Positions 30,130 to 37,314 of a DNA stretch of 37,314 bases are shown one piece after another. Every line of letters starts with the position of its first letter. Position 1 is the stretch's first letter. Position numbers and translations under genes: made by a program. The notes beneath the pieces are model-generated. The model was not told the DNA's origin and ran no database searches. It was given only the letters and a program-made list of their open reading frames with translations. Source of the stretch: Anaerolineaceae bacterium UBA2274 (GTDB lineage: Bacteria > Chloroflexota > Anaerolineae > Anaerolineales > Anaerolineaceae); contig DDWY01000087.1 in NCBI GenBank assembly GCA_002347705.1, forward strand, positions 1 through 37,314. Direction: 5' to 3'.

Positions 30130-31508
30130 TGAGTAAAGTGCATTTCATCGGGATTGGGGGAACGGGCATATCAGCCATCGCCCTGCTGCTGCTTGAAAAA
30201 GGCTGGCAGGTCAGCGGTACTGATAAGTCTGCTTCACGCTACTTCGATGCCGTCACGGCCAAAGGCGCCTACACCCTCATTGGGCATAGTCCCGAATTGG
30301 CTCTCAAAGCGGATCTTATTGTGCGTTCCTCAGCCGTGCGTGACGATGACCCCGAAGTCCTTGCCGCTCGCCAAAAGGGAATCCCAGTGCTTAAGCGCAA
30401 TGAATTTTTGCCAAATCTGACCGCAGGATATCAGACGCTGGCGGTTGCCGGCTCTCACGGCAAAACCACCTGCACAGCCATGCTGGTGACGATGCTGCTT
30501 GGTGTGGACATGGATCCAACCTTCATCCTTGGGGCGCAAATCCGCCCGCTTGGCACCAACGCGCATGCCGGCTCAAGCGACCTGTTTGTGATCGAAGCGG
30601 ATGAGTATGACCACATGTTCCTGGGTTTGAGCCCAAAGATCAGCTTGCTGACCAATGTGGAATACGACCATCCCGACTTTTTCACCACACCAGAAGCTTA
30701 CAACCAGGCTTTTGCAGCCTTTATCCGCCGCACCCAGCCAGGTGGAACGGTGATCGCCTGCATTGAAGACGAAGGCGTACGCAAACTCCTGGCGCATGAA
30801 GATTTCGGGGGTATAAACCTCCTGACCTATGGCTACAGCCCGGAATGCACATACCAGGTTGAAAATCCGCACTGGAATGGTGATGGCTATGACTTCAGCC
30901 TGATCCACACACCCTCTCAACAAAAATTGGGTGATTTTCGGCTGAAAATTCCTGGCCGGCATAATCTTCTCAATGCTGCTGGAACACTGGCTGTGCTCCA
31001 CCAATCAGGCATAGACCCCGCTAAAGCACGAGAAAGTCTTGCCAATTTCAAAGGCACCGAGCGCCGTTTCGACCAGGTCTGCCACAGTGGAGATACCGTG
31101 GTGATCAATGATTATGGGCACCACCCCACCCAGCTGGACCTCACGCTCGAAGCTGCTCACGAACTCTACCCCGACCATCGCCTCTGGGCAGTCTGGGAAC
31201 CTCACACCTACTCACGCACCGATAGAATGCGGACAGCCTTCACGAAAGCACTGCAGCGGGCAGATAGGGTTGTAATTTTGCCGACCTATGCCGCCAGGGA
31301 AACCGTCGAAACCGATACTCCCCGCCGGATTGCGGACGATATTTCGGGTTCGAAAGCGTCCTGCTTCGAAGGATTTACTGAGGCAGCCGATTTTGTAGCG
31401 GAACAAGCCAATGGGCTAAACGTTGTGATCGTTTTTTCAGCTGGAAAGGGTCCTGAGTTTGCCCAAATGCTTTGCCAGAGATTGGACGCAAGGAGGCAGA
31501 ATGACTGA
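30129..31508 (+). CDS. murC: UDP-MurNAc:L-alanine ligase
   Basis: MurC adds the first amino acid, L-alanine, to UDP-MurNAc. The 459-aa protein has the N-terminal FIGIGGTGISAIA loop, ATP loop AGSHGKTT (K112), VIEADEYDHMFL, TNVEYDHPDFF, and C-terminal VINDYGHHPTQLDLTLEAA and EPHTYSRTDRM, all typical of MurC. ATG 30129 overlaps the preceding stop (TGATG); an in-frame TTG one codon earlier is less likely. The last 8 nt overlap murB. Confidence 0.97.
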   Translation: MSKVHFIGIGGTGISAIALLLLEKGWQVSGTDKSASRYFDAVTAKGAYTLIGHSPELALKADLIVRSSAVRDDDPEVLAARQKGIPVLKRNEFLPNLTAGYQTLAVAGSHGKTTCTAMLVTMLLGVDMDPTFILGAQIRPLGTNAHAGSSDLFVIEADEYDHMFLGLSPKISLLTNVEYDHPDFFTTPEAYNQAFAAFIRRTQPGGTVIACIEDEGVRKLLAHEDFGGINLLTYGYSPECTYQVENPHWNGDGYDFSLIHTPSQQKLGDFRLKIPGRHNLLNAAGTLAVLHQSGIDPAKARESLANFKGTERRFDQVCHSGDTVVINDYGHHPTQLDLTLEAAHELYPDHRLWAVWEPHTYSRTDRMRTAFTKALQRADRVVILPTYAARETVETDTPRRIADDISGSKASCFEGFTEAADFVAEQANGLNVVIVFSAGKGPEFAQMLCQRLDARRQND

Positions 31509-32427
31509 GCTGCCGCTGCGAAAACTACAAGCCTTGTTTGGTGAAAAATTGCAGGAAAACGTGCGCATGGCAAACTACACCACCACTCGCGTGGGAGGAC
31601 CTGCCAGCGGAATGATTTCGGTTTATACCGCCGATGAGATGCGCCGCACGGTCAAGATCTTGTGGGAACTGGATGTACCCTTCCGCATCCTAGGCAGTGG
31701 CTCGAACATGCTGGTCAGTGATTCCGGATACATGGGCGTGATGGTGCACAACCGCTGTCATAATGTGCGCATCGACACCAAGAGCGAACAAGCGCTTATC
31801 TTCGCTGAAGGCGGAGCAAACCTGGGCGCGGTTTCACGCCAGGCCAGCCTGCGTGGTGTTTCTGGCTTTGAGTGGGCTAATAGCATTCCCGGTACGGTCG
31901 GTGGCGCGGTTTATGGCAACGCCGGCGCGCATGGCGCGGATATCTCCACGTGCATGATCGCGGCACAGGTCATCACCAAAAACGAAGGCGAGCAAAGCCT
32001 CGACAGTGAGGGCATGGGCTTCCGATACCGCTCAAGCAGGTTCAAGCGCAATCGCGAAGAGATCGTAATTTTGAACGCCAGCTTCTTTGGAACGAAAGTA
32101 GAAAAGGAAGTTACCCAGCGGTTGCTGGAAGAATTAACAGCAAAAAGGCGCCAGACGCAGCCGGTGGGACCCTCTTTTGGGTCAACCTTCAAGAATCCGA
32201 AGGGCGACTATGCTGGTCGTTTGTTGGAAGCCGCCGGAATGAAAGGGGTTGCATCAGGGCATGCTTCCATCAGCACGGTACACGCTAATTTCATTCTCAA
32301 CGATGGCGAGGCGACCGCGCAAGATTACTACAGGCTGATCCGCCTGGCACAAAAAACTGTGAAAGAGCAATTTGATGTCAGTCTCAAACTTGAGATCGAA
32401 TTGCTGGGTGAATTTGAAGATGACTGA
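31501..32427 (+). CDS. murB: UDP-N-acetylenolpyruvoylglucosamine reductase
   Basis: MurB is a FAD/NADPH enzyme that reduces enolpyruvyl-UDP-GlcNAc to UDP-MurNAc. The 308-aa protein has the FAD-site motifs ILGSGSNMLV and ANSIPGTVGGAVYGNAGAHG, then YRSSRF and GSTFKNP with the proton-donor Ser228. The short length fits the type II MurB of Gram-positives. ATG 31501 is chosen because AAGGAGG at 31490-31496 lies 4 nt upstream; the longer frame from 31459 overlaps murC needlessly. Both ends use the same 8-nt overlap, ATGACTGA. Confidence 0.96.
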   Translation: MTELPLRKLQALFGEKLQENVRMANYTTTRVGGPASGMISVYTADEMRRTVKILWELDVPFRILGSGSNMLVSDSGYMGVMVHNRCHNVRIDTKSEQALIFAEGGANLGAVSRQASLRGVSGFEWANSIPGTVGGAVYGNAGAHGADISTCMIAAQVITKNEGEQSLDSEGMGFRYRSSRFKRNREEIVILNASFFGTKVEKEVTQRLLEELTAKRRQTQPVGPSFGSTFKNPKGDYAGRLLEAAGMKGVASGHASISTVHANFILNDGEATAQDYYRLIRLAQKTVKEQFDVSLKLEIELLGEFEDD

Positions 32428-33520
32428 TAAGCTGAATCTCGTGTTGATCTTTGGCGGACGCTCTGGCGAACACGCAGTCTCACTGCGCTCGGCGCAATCT
32501 GTGCTTGCCGCCCTGGATGAAACCAAATACCAGGTCTTCCAGGTTGGCATCACGACCGAAGGGCTTTGGCTCCACGGTGCAAACGCGCACCAAGCATTTC
32601 GTGATGGCAGTTTCGAATTACTCCAGGAAGCGCTGATCCTCAGCTATGGCGGCAAGCCATACTTGTATACCCGCGAAGGAAACCACCTTGAGAGCATCAC
32701 CCCGATTGACGTAATTTTCCCTGTCCTGCATGGAACATTCGGGGAGGATGGAACCATCCAAGGTCTGTTCGAGATCCAGAACTGCGCTTATGTTGGCGCG
32801 GGTGTGCTCGGCTCGTCCGTGGCGATGGACAAAGCTGTCTGCAAGCATGTCATGCGATCAATCGGTGTTCCAGTCTTGGAATATGCAGTTTTATCCCGCC
32901 GTGAAATCCAGGCGGATTTAGCGGAAACCGTCGCATTAGCTGAGCGGGTTGCCCCTTACCCACTGTTTGTCAAGCCAGCCAATCTCGGTTCCTCGGTGGG
33001 CATCAGCAAAGCCCGCAACCGTGAGGAACTCACCAAAGCGCTGCAGTTGGCAGCCAGGTTTGATCGCCGCATCCTGGTGGAACGCGGCATTAGCCCCAGG
33101 GAGATCGAGATCAGTGTGCTCGGAAACACCGAGGCGCAGTGCACCGTGCCCGGGGAGATCGTTCCGGGTGATGAGTTCTACACCTACAAGGATAAATATC
33201 AGTCCGGAGACCCCGAGGTTGCCATTCCAGCCCCCCTGCCAGAAGCCCAGACAGCTCTGCTGCAGCAATATGCCATCGAGGCGTTCAAGGCAGTCGATGG
33301 TGCAGGCTTGGCACGGGTGGACTTCCTGATCGATAAAGTCAGCGGCGAAGTCTACTTCAACGAAATAAACACCATGCCAGGTTTCACAGAAATCAGCATG
33401 TACCCAAAATTATGGCTCCACTCAGGGCTGAGCTATACAGAACTCGTAAATCGGCTGATTAAGCTGGCGCTTGAGCGTAAAGCTGAACAGGATGAGACCG
33501 TCAGGAAGTTTGAGGAGTAA
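32420..33520 (+). CDS. ddl: D-alanine-D-alanine ligase
   Basis: Ddl joins two D-alanines with ATP, making the substrate of MurF. The 366-aa ATP-grasp protein has VLIFGGRSGEHAVSLRSA at the N-terminus, HGTFGEDGTIQG, FVKPANLGSSVGI, and the C-terminal metal site ARVDFLID...YFNEINTMPGFT. ATG 32420 is chosen because it gives the family N-terminus and overlaps the murB stop by 8 nt. ftsQ starts one base after its stop codon. Confidence 0.96.
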   Translation: MTDKLNLVLIFGGRSGEHAVSLRSAQSVLAALDETKYQVFQVGITTEGLWLHGANAHQAFRDGSFELLQEALILSYGGKPYLYTREGNHLESITPIDVIFPVLHGTFGEDGTIQGLFEIQNCAYVGAGVLGSSVAMDKAVCKHVMRSIGVPVLEYAVLSRREIQADLAETVALAERVAPYPLFVKPANLGSSVGISKARNREELTKALQLAARFDRRILVERGISPREIEISVLGNTEAQCTVPGEIVPGDEFYTYKDKYQSGDPEVAIPAPLPEAQTALLQQYAIEAFKAVDGAGLARVDFLIDKVSGEVYFNEINTMPGFTEISMYPKLWLHSGLSYTELVNRLIKLALERKAEQDETVRKFEE

Positions 33521-33521
33521 G

Positions 33522-34538
33522 ATGGCGAGCGGTTCCAAAAGAACAACCAGGGCAGATGAGGTGCGAGCCCGCCGGAAGATCGAACCGGTGCGGCGCAAAC
33601 CTATCCCGAGCAACCCTTCAGTGCGCGTTTCCAGAGATGCCCAGAACGCCTCGAGGGTTGTCTCGCGCCGATCATATACCAGTACCCAATACACCAGCTC
33701 AGCTGCTACGCGCAACCGCAGTCGCGTTTACATGCCCACCGGCACGCCCGGCAGTGAGGTTCGCCTGCCCGCCTTGCCCAGGTTCCATCTTAGCTGGCGT
33801 TTGCTCTCAGGTCTGATCGCTGTCGGAATGCTCGTCCTGCTATTCATGATGGGAACTTCAACCGTTTTCGCAGTGGATCAGGTAAATCTGAGCGGCGGTA
33901 TACGCATTCCTGCTGAAGAATTAAGCCAAAAACTTGACCTTCAGGGTGAATCCATCATCAGCGTCATACCCAGCGAAGTTGAGAAACAGATCCTGGAAGC
34001 ATTCCCGGACATCAAAGCAGCTGAAGTGAAGGTAAAGATGCCAGCCGCTATCGAGATCGTCATCCAGGAACGCATCCCAGCCCTGCTGTGGCTGAAGGAT
34101 GAGGAAATCGTCTACTGGATCGACCAGGATGGTTACGCCTTCACAGTGCGCGGGGAAGCCACACTGCCCATCCGCGTCTACGCCAACAGTGAACCGCCCC
34201 ACCCCCTGGGATGGGTGGAACCTCAACTCCAGTTGGGAGATAGCACAGCGGAAAATGACGAAACCCCGCCGTTGGTGGACCCTGCCTTTGTAAGCACAGT
34301 TCAGAAACTGAATGGCATCAAGCCTGCAGAAAGCCTTATGTTGTACGACAAAAAGAACGGGCTGGGTTGGGTTGATCCCCACGGCTGGCAAGTTTTCTTT
34401 GGCAATGACGATGAAAATATCGACATGAAACTGCTTGAGTACGCCAGGATTGTAGAGACAATTCTGGATAGAAACTTGCAACCAGTTTTTATCAGCATGG
34501 AATTTCTACACGCACCTTATTATCGTTTGGAGCCTTAA
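33522..34538 (+). CDS. ftsQ: Division protein FtsQ / DivIB
   Basis: FtsQ is a bitopic divisome protein that bridges early and late division proteins. The 338-aa protein has an unusually long Arg/Ser-rich cytoplasmic N-terminus (about 95 residues), one membrane span (about 96-118), a POTRA domain (VDQVNLSGGIRIPAEELSQ to PAAIEIVIQERIPALLW) and an FtsQ/DivIB beta domain with an aromatic-rich end. ATG 33522 has GAGGAG about 6 nt upstream, formed by the end of ddl; a longer frame from 33471 has no such support. Confidence 0.92.
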   Translation: MASGSKRTTRADEVRARRKIEPVRRKPIPSNPSVRVSRDAQNASRVVSRRSYTSTQYTSSAATRNRSRVYMPTGTPGSEVRLPALPRFHLSWRLLSGLIAVGMLVLLFMMGTSTVFAVDQVNLSGGIRIPAEELSQKLDLQGESIISVIPSEVEKQILEAFPDIKAAEVKVKMPAAIEIVIQERIPALLWLKDEEIVYWIDQDGYAFTVRGEATLPIRVYANSEPPHPLGWVEPQLQLGDSTAENDETPPLVDPAFVSTVQKLNGIKPAESLMLYDKKNGLGWVDPHGWQVFFGNDDENIDMKLLEYARIVETILDRNLQPVFISMEFLHAPYYRLEP

Positions 34539-34540
34539 TT

Positions 34541-35785
34541 ATGGAAGAAGAACCGATTGTTGTTGGATTAGATGTTGGGACTGCAAAAGTTTGCAGCCTG
34601 GTAGCCAGAGTTGAGAATGGCAGCAACCTGCGCATCCTGGGTGTGGGTATTGAACCCACCAAGGGCATCCGCAAAGGGATCGTGACCGATATCACCGCTG
34701 CCTCTGAGTGTATTGCCCGTTCGATCGAGAAAGCTGAGAGAACTTCCGGCTTTGAGATTAACTCGGCCATCGTTAACCTGGCAGGAATGCAGGTTTCATC
34801 CACCATTAGCAAGGGTGCGGTCGGAATCTCCGGGCGTGTGATTGATCAGGAAGATGTTTATCGCGCGCTGGATTCTGCCCAGGCTATCGCCGTCCCCCAC
34901 AACCGTGAAATCGTGCATGTAATTCAGCGAGGTTTCAGTGTGGACGGGCAGGAAGGCATCCGCCAACCGGTGGGGATGCACGGTTTCCGTATGGAAGTCG
35001 AAGCCCACATTATCACCAGTGCTGCCTCTTCAATGGAAAATCTGCGCCAGTGCATTTCAATGGCGGGCATCGATGTTTCTCAGTTTGTGCTTAATCCCCT
35101 TGCCTCTGGTGAGAGCATCCTTTCAGAAACCGAACGCGAGATGGGCGTGGCAGTCATTGACCTGGGTGCCGGCACCACAAGCGTGGCAATTTACGTCAAA
35201 GGGGATGTTTTCCACGCCAATGTGCTTGGAATCGGCGGTGACATGGTGACATCTGATGTCGCCCAGGGACTGCGCTTGCCGCTTGAGGTGGCAGAAGAAG
35301 TCAAACTAAAGCACGGTTATGCCGTCCTCGAAGATATCCGTGAGGACGAGTCTTTTAATGTGATTACTTTCGGCTCTGAACAAAGCACCAAGGTTGAGCG
35401 TCGCGAACTTGTAAACATTATCGAAGCCCGCGTGGAAGAAATCTTCATGATGATCCACCAGGAAATCAAACATTCAGGCTACGACTCACTCCTGCCAGCA
35501 GGTTTAGTCCTCACTGGTGGCGGCAGTCAATTGCCTGGTATACGCAAACTGGCCAGCAAGGTCATTGGTCTGCCTGCCCGGATTGGAAAGCCAGAGCGCA
35601 TGGTTGGTCTGACCGACCAAATTTCGAACCCCGCCTTCGCAACCAGCGTAGGACTGCTGGACTGGGGCATCCTTTTCAGTGAAACAACCCAAATCGCTCC
35701 TGAGCGATCTGGAAAATCGCAGCGAGCTAATAACAACGCCAAAGCGGATGGCTTTGTTCAGTGGCTCAAGCGAATGTTGCCCTAA
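34541..35785 (+). CDS. ftsA: Division protein FtsA
   Basis: FtsA is the actin-like protein that tethers FtsZ to the membrane and signals to FtsWI. The 414-aa protein has the nucleotide-binding stretches GLDVGTAKVCSLVA at the N-terminus, AVIDLGAGTTSVAIY in the middle and LVLTGGGSQLPGI near the end. An SHS2-type 1C subdomain lies between the first two. The C-terminus FVQWLKRMLP is the usual amphipathic membrane-binding helix after a polar linker. It starts 2 nt after ftsQ and ends 31 nt before ftsZ. Confidence 0.97.
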   Translation: MEEEPIVVGLDVGTAKVCSLVARVENGSNLRILGVGIEPTKGIRKGIVTDITAASECIARSIEKAERTSGFEINSAIVNLAGMQVSSTISKGAVGISGRVIDQEDVYRALDSAQAIAVPHNREIVHVIQRGFSVDGQEGIRQPVGMHGFRMEVEAHIITSAASSMENLRQCISMAGIDVSQFVLNPLASGESILSETEREMGVAVIDLGAGTTSVAIYVKGDVFHANVLGIGGDMVTSDVAQGLRLPLEVAEEVKLKHGYAVLEDIREDESFNVITFGSEQSTKVERRELVNIIEARVEEIFMMIHQEIKHSGYDSLLPAGLVLTGGGSQLPGIRKLASKVIGLPARIGKPERMVGLTDQISNPAFATSVGLLDWGILFSETTQIAPERSGKSQRANNNAKADGFVQWLKRMLP

Positions 35786-35816
35786 TCAAACAAGCACACA
35801 AGTAGAGGAGATCAAA

Positions 35817-36980
35817 ATGGAAGCAAAACAAACTGAATCATTCGCAAGAATCAAGGTCGTAGGCGTTGGTGGTGGCGGCTGCAACGCGGTCAATCGCATG
35901 ATTGCCGAAGGGCTGCAAGGGATCGAATTTATTTCGATCAACACAGACGCTCAGGCACTGCTTAAATCGCAGGCGGAAACCCGGGTACGCATTGGCGACA
36001 AGTCCACCCGCGGCTTGGGTGCTGGCGGCGATCCAAAAATTGGCCAGGCAGCAGCAGAAGAATCAGCCGAGGAATTATACGAAGTGCTCAAAGGCTCAGA
36101 CATGGTCTTCGTGACCGCAGGTCTGGGTGGCGGCACCGGTACCGGTGCGGCTCCCGTAGTTGCCCAGATCGCCAAGGAAATTGGAGCCCTGACCATCGGT
36201 GTGGTCACCCGACCTTTCTCATTTGAAGGCGCCCATCGCTCCCGCTCAGCCGAGCAAGGTGCCATGCGCCTCAAAGAACATGCCGACACGCTCATCGTTA
36301 TCCCCAACGATCGCCTGCTGCAAATTGTCAACAAGAACGTCGGTCTCAACGACGCTTTCCGCATGGCAGATGACGTTTTGCGCCAGGGCATCCAGGGCAT
36401 TTCAGAGCTGATTACCATTCCAGGTTTGATCAACCTCGACTTTGCGGATGTCCGCACAATCATGTCCGAAGGCGGCGCAGCTCTGATGGCGGTGGGCCAG
36501 GCATCTGGCGAAGATCGTGCCAAGATTGCGGCTGAACAGGCGATTTCAAGCCAGCTCCTGGACGTTACTATCAATGGCGCCCGCGGCATCTTGTTCAACG
36601 TTACCGGAGGAACCAATCTATCGCTGTTCGAGGTCAACCAGGCTGCTGCGATCATCAAGGAAACCGCCAGCCAGGATGTGAACCTGATCTTCGGTGCCGT
36701 TATCGACGAAAACATGGGTGATAACATCCGCATCACCGTGATCGCCACTGGCTTTGATCGCCCTGCGTCTCCCCAGGAGGCGGAGCCCGCTTTTTTTCGC
36801 CAGGAACATCCCCGTCAACAGCAGGAGCGGCTAAGCGTCAACGATACCCGGGCACAGAACGCTCGTGAACAACAGCCAGCCAAGACGAACAAGCCGGAAG
36901 ATTATATCTACACCAGCGATGTGGACATCACCCTGCCCGCGTTTGTAAGACGCGAACTGAGCAAACGCTCGGGTCGCTAA
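35817..36980 (+). CDS. ftsZ: Division protein FtsZ
   Basis: FtsZ is the tubulin-like GTPase forming the Z ring. The 387-aa protein has VVGVGGGGCNAVNRMI, the GTP signature GGGTGTG (104-110) and the T7-loop stretch NLDFADVRTIM. A variable linker follows, with a C-terminal peptide ITLPAFVRRE that fits the conserved FtsA/SepF-binding tail. ATG 35817 is chosen because GAGGAG lies 6 nt upstream and the family N-terminus begins here; the frame extends upstream into ftsA without support. It is the last gene of the cluster. Confidence 0.98.
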   Translation: MEAKQTESFARIKVVGVGGGGCNAVNRMIAEGLQGIEFISINTDAQALLKSQAETRVRIGDKSTRGLGAGGDPKIGQAAAEESAEELYEVLKGSDMVFVTAGLGGGTGTGAAPVVAQIAKEIGALTIGVVTRPFSFEGAHRSRSAEQGAMRLKEHADTLIVIPNDRLLQIVNKNVGLNDAFRMADDVLRQGIQGISELITIPGLINLDFADVRTIMSEGGAALMAVGQASGEDRAKIAAEQAISSQLLDVTINGARGILFNVTGGTNLSLFEVNQAAAIIKETASQDVNLIFGAVIDENMGDNIRITVIATGFDRPASPQEAEPAFFRQEHPRQQQERLSVNDTRAQNAREQQPAKTNKPEDYIYTSDVDITLPAFVRRELSKRSGR

Positions 36981-37014
36981 CAATTCAATCAGGATCTCCT
37001 GACAGTGCTGATTA

Positions 37015-37046
37015 GATTCTTCCTCCGGAATAGCGGAGGAAGAATC
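37015..37046. other. Perfect 13-bp hairpin after ftsZ
   Basis: The arms 37015-37027 and 37034-37046 are exact inverted complements with a 6-nt loop, 34 nt after the ftsZ stop. There is no U-run, so it is either a terminator of a non-classical kind or an mRNA 3' stabilising structure for the dcw transcript. Confidence 0.7.
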
Positions 37047-37314
37047 ACGGCAAGGTTGCAATAGTTCCCAACATGTTTTTATACTGGACAGAAACTTTAA
37101 ACCTGGGTCCATCATGGGTATTTTTTTCGTTAATAAACTAACGATTGTTAAATCCTTTTTTATCTGTCAATATACGTAGTAACCGAGTTTCCCATTTTGA
37201 CGAAAAATAGTGATTTCAACGAAGACAAAACTGTGCTTAATAACACTAAGAACAAATTCAAGACCATACTCTGTAGGCAAGCTATCGCATTGACAGAAAA
37301 GGAGAATGTGTTTT
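37047..37314. other. Non-coding downstream sequence to the window end
   Basis: No gene is recognised. The sequence is AT-rich. A TTGACA at 37290-37295 could be the -35 box of a promoter whose -10 lies beyond the window, and AAGGAG follows it at about 37299-37304. This is too close to the edge to judge. Confidence 0.4.

Noticed and set aside
35679..35816. N-terminal extension of ftsZ into ftsA
   Set aside because: The in-frame opening is incidental; ATG 35817 has an ideal GAGGAG and the expected FtsZ N-terminus.
35951..36748. 265-codon minus-strand ORF inside ftsZ
   Set aside because: It is the complement of the conserved GTPase domain; Ser/Ala/Pro-rich, no motif, no start signal.
1..37314. 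CRISPR array, tRNA or rRNA genes, prophage or complete insertion sequence
   Set aside because: I looked for regularly spaced direct repeats, cloverleaf arms, rRNA-like stretches and transposase motifs and saw none; a tRNAscan/Infernal run would be the firm test.

Overview
The window is a 37.3 kb stretch of bacterial chromosome carrying 28 recognisable protein genes. It most likely comes from a member of the Chloroflexota, probably class Anaerolineae. That placement is inferred from protein style (Thr-Pro-Ile-Thr membrane linkers, a MurG with GGTGGG in place of GGTGGH, the exact make-up of the division cluster), not from a database search. No rRNA, tRNA, CRISPR array or intact insertion sequence is visible. 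Non-coding gaps are few, and two of them carry copies of one MITE-like repeat.

Region by region: (1) 1-850 has no convincing gene; it holds a repeat (39-333), a probable promoter (700-729) and a leader with three tandem 9-bp units. (2) 857-6813 is a plus-strand cassette. Two tiny overlapping ORFs precede two very divergent protein-kinase-like genes (962 and 336 aa) and a 630-aa TPR / single-membrane-span / Thr-Pro-linker / SH3-like protein. This is the least familiar part of the window and the best candidate for an undescribed system. (3) 6841-10787 is folC followed by lon, with its own promoter. (4) 10803-14560, minus strand, is recG-coaD-coiled-coil protein. (5) 14561-15155 is a repeat-bearing gap. 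(6) 15156-19408 holds fakA and a Gls24/YloU-family gene (minus), rpmB (plus), and rpe and a membrane-anchored Ser/Thr kinase (minus). Together with recG-coaD this repeats the prkC-rpe-rpmB-yloU-yloV-recG neighbourhood of Bacillus/Clostridia. (7) 19718-36980 is a complete, very tight dcw (division and cell wall) cluster: mraZ, rsmH, ftsL-like, ftsI, murF, mraY, murD, ftsW, murG, a CvpA-like membrane gene, murC, murB, ddl, ftsQ, ftsA, ftsZ. It has a textbook promoter and a tandem decamer operator typical of MraZ. (8) 36981-37314 is downstream sequence with a perfect 13-bp hairpin.

How the genes work together: the dcw genes make lipid II (murF, mraY, murD, murG, murC, murB, ddl), polymerise and crosslink it at the septum (ftsW, ftsI), and assemble the divisome (ftsZ, ftsA, ftsQ, ftsL). 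No murE is present in the cluster. Most junctions overlap by 1, 4 or 8 nt, and ftsW/murG overlap by 77 nt out of frame, so the cluster is probably translated as a coupled unit. The two kinase-like proteins share a D-x-K-x-x-H catalytic-loop pattern followed 19 residues later by a D-W motif. The ordinary kinase at 18251-19408 has D-x-K-x-x-N and DFG with the usual 18-residue spacing, so the upstream pair forms a separate family.
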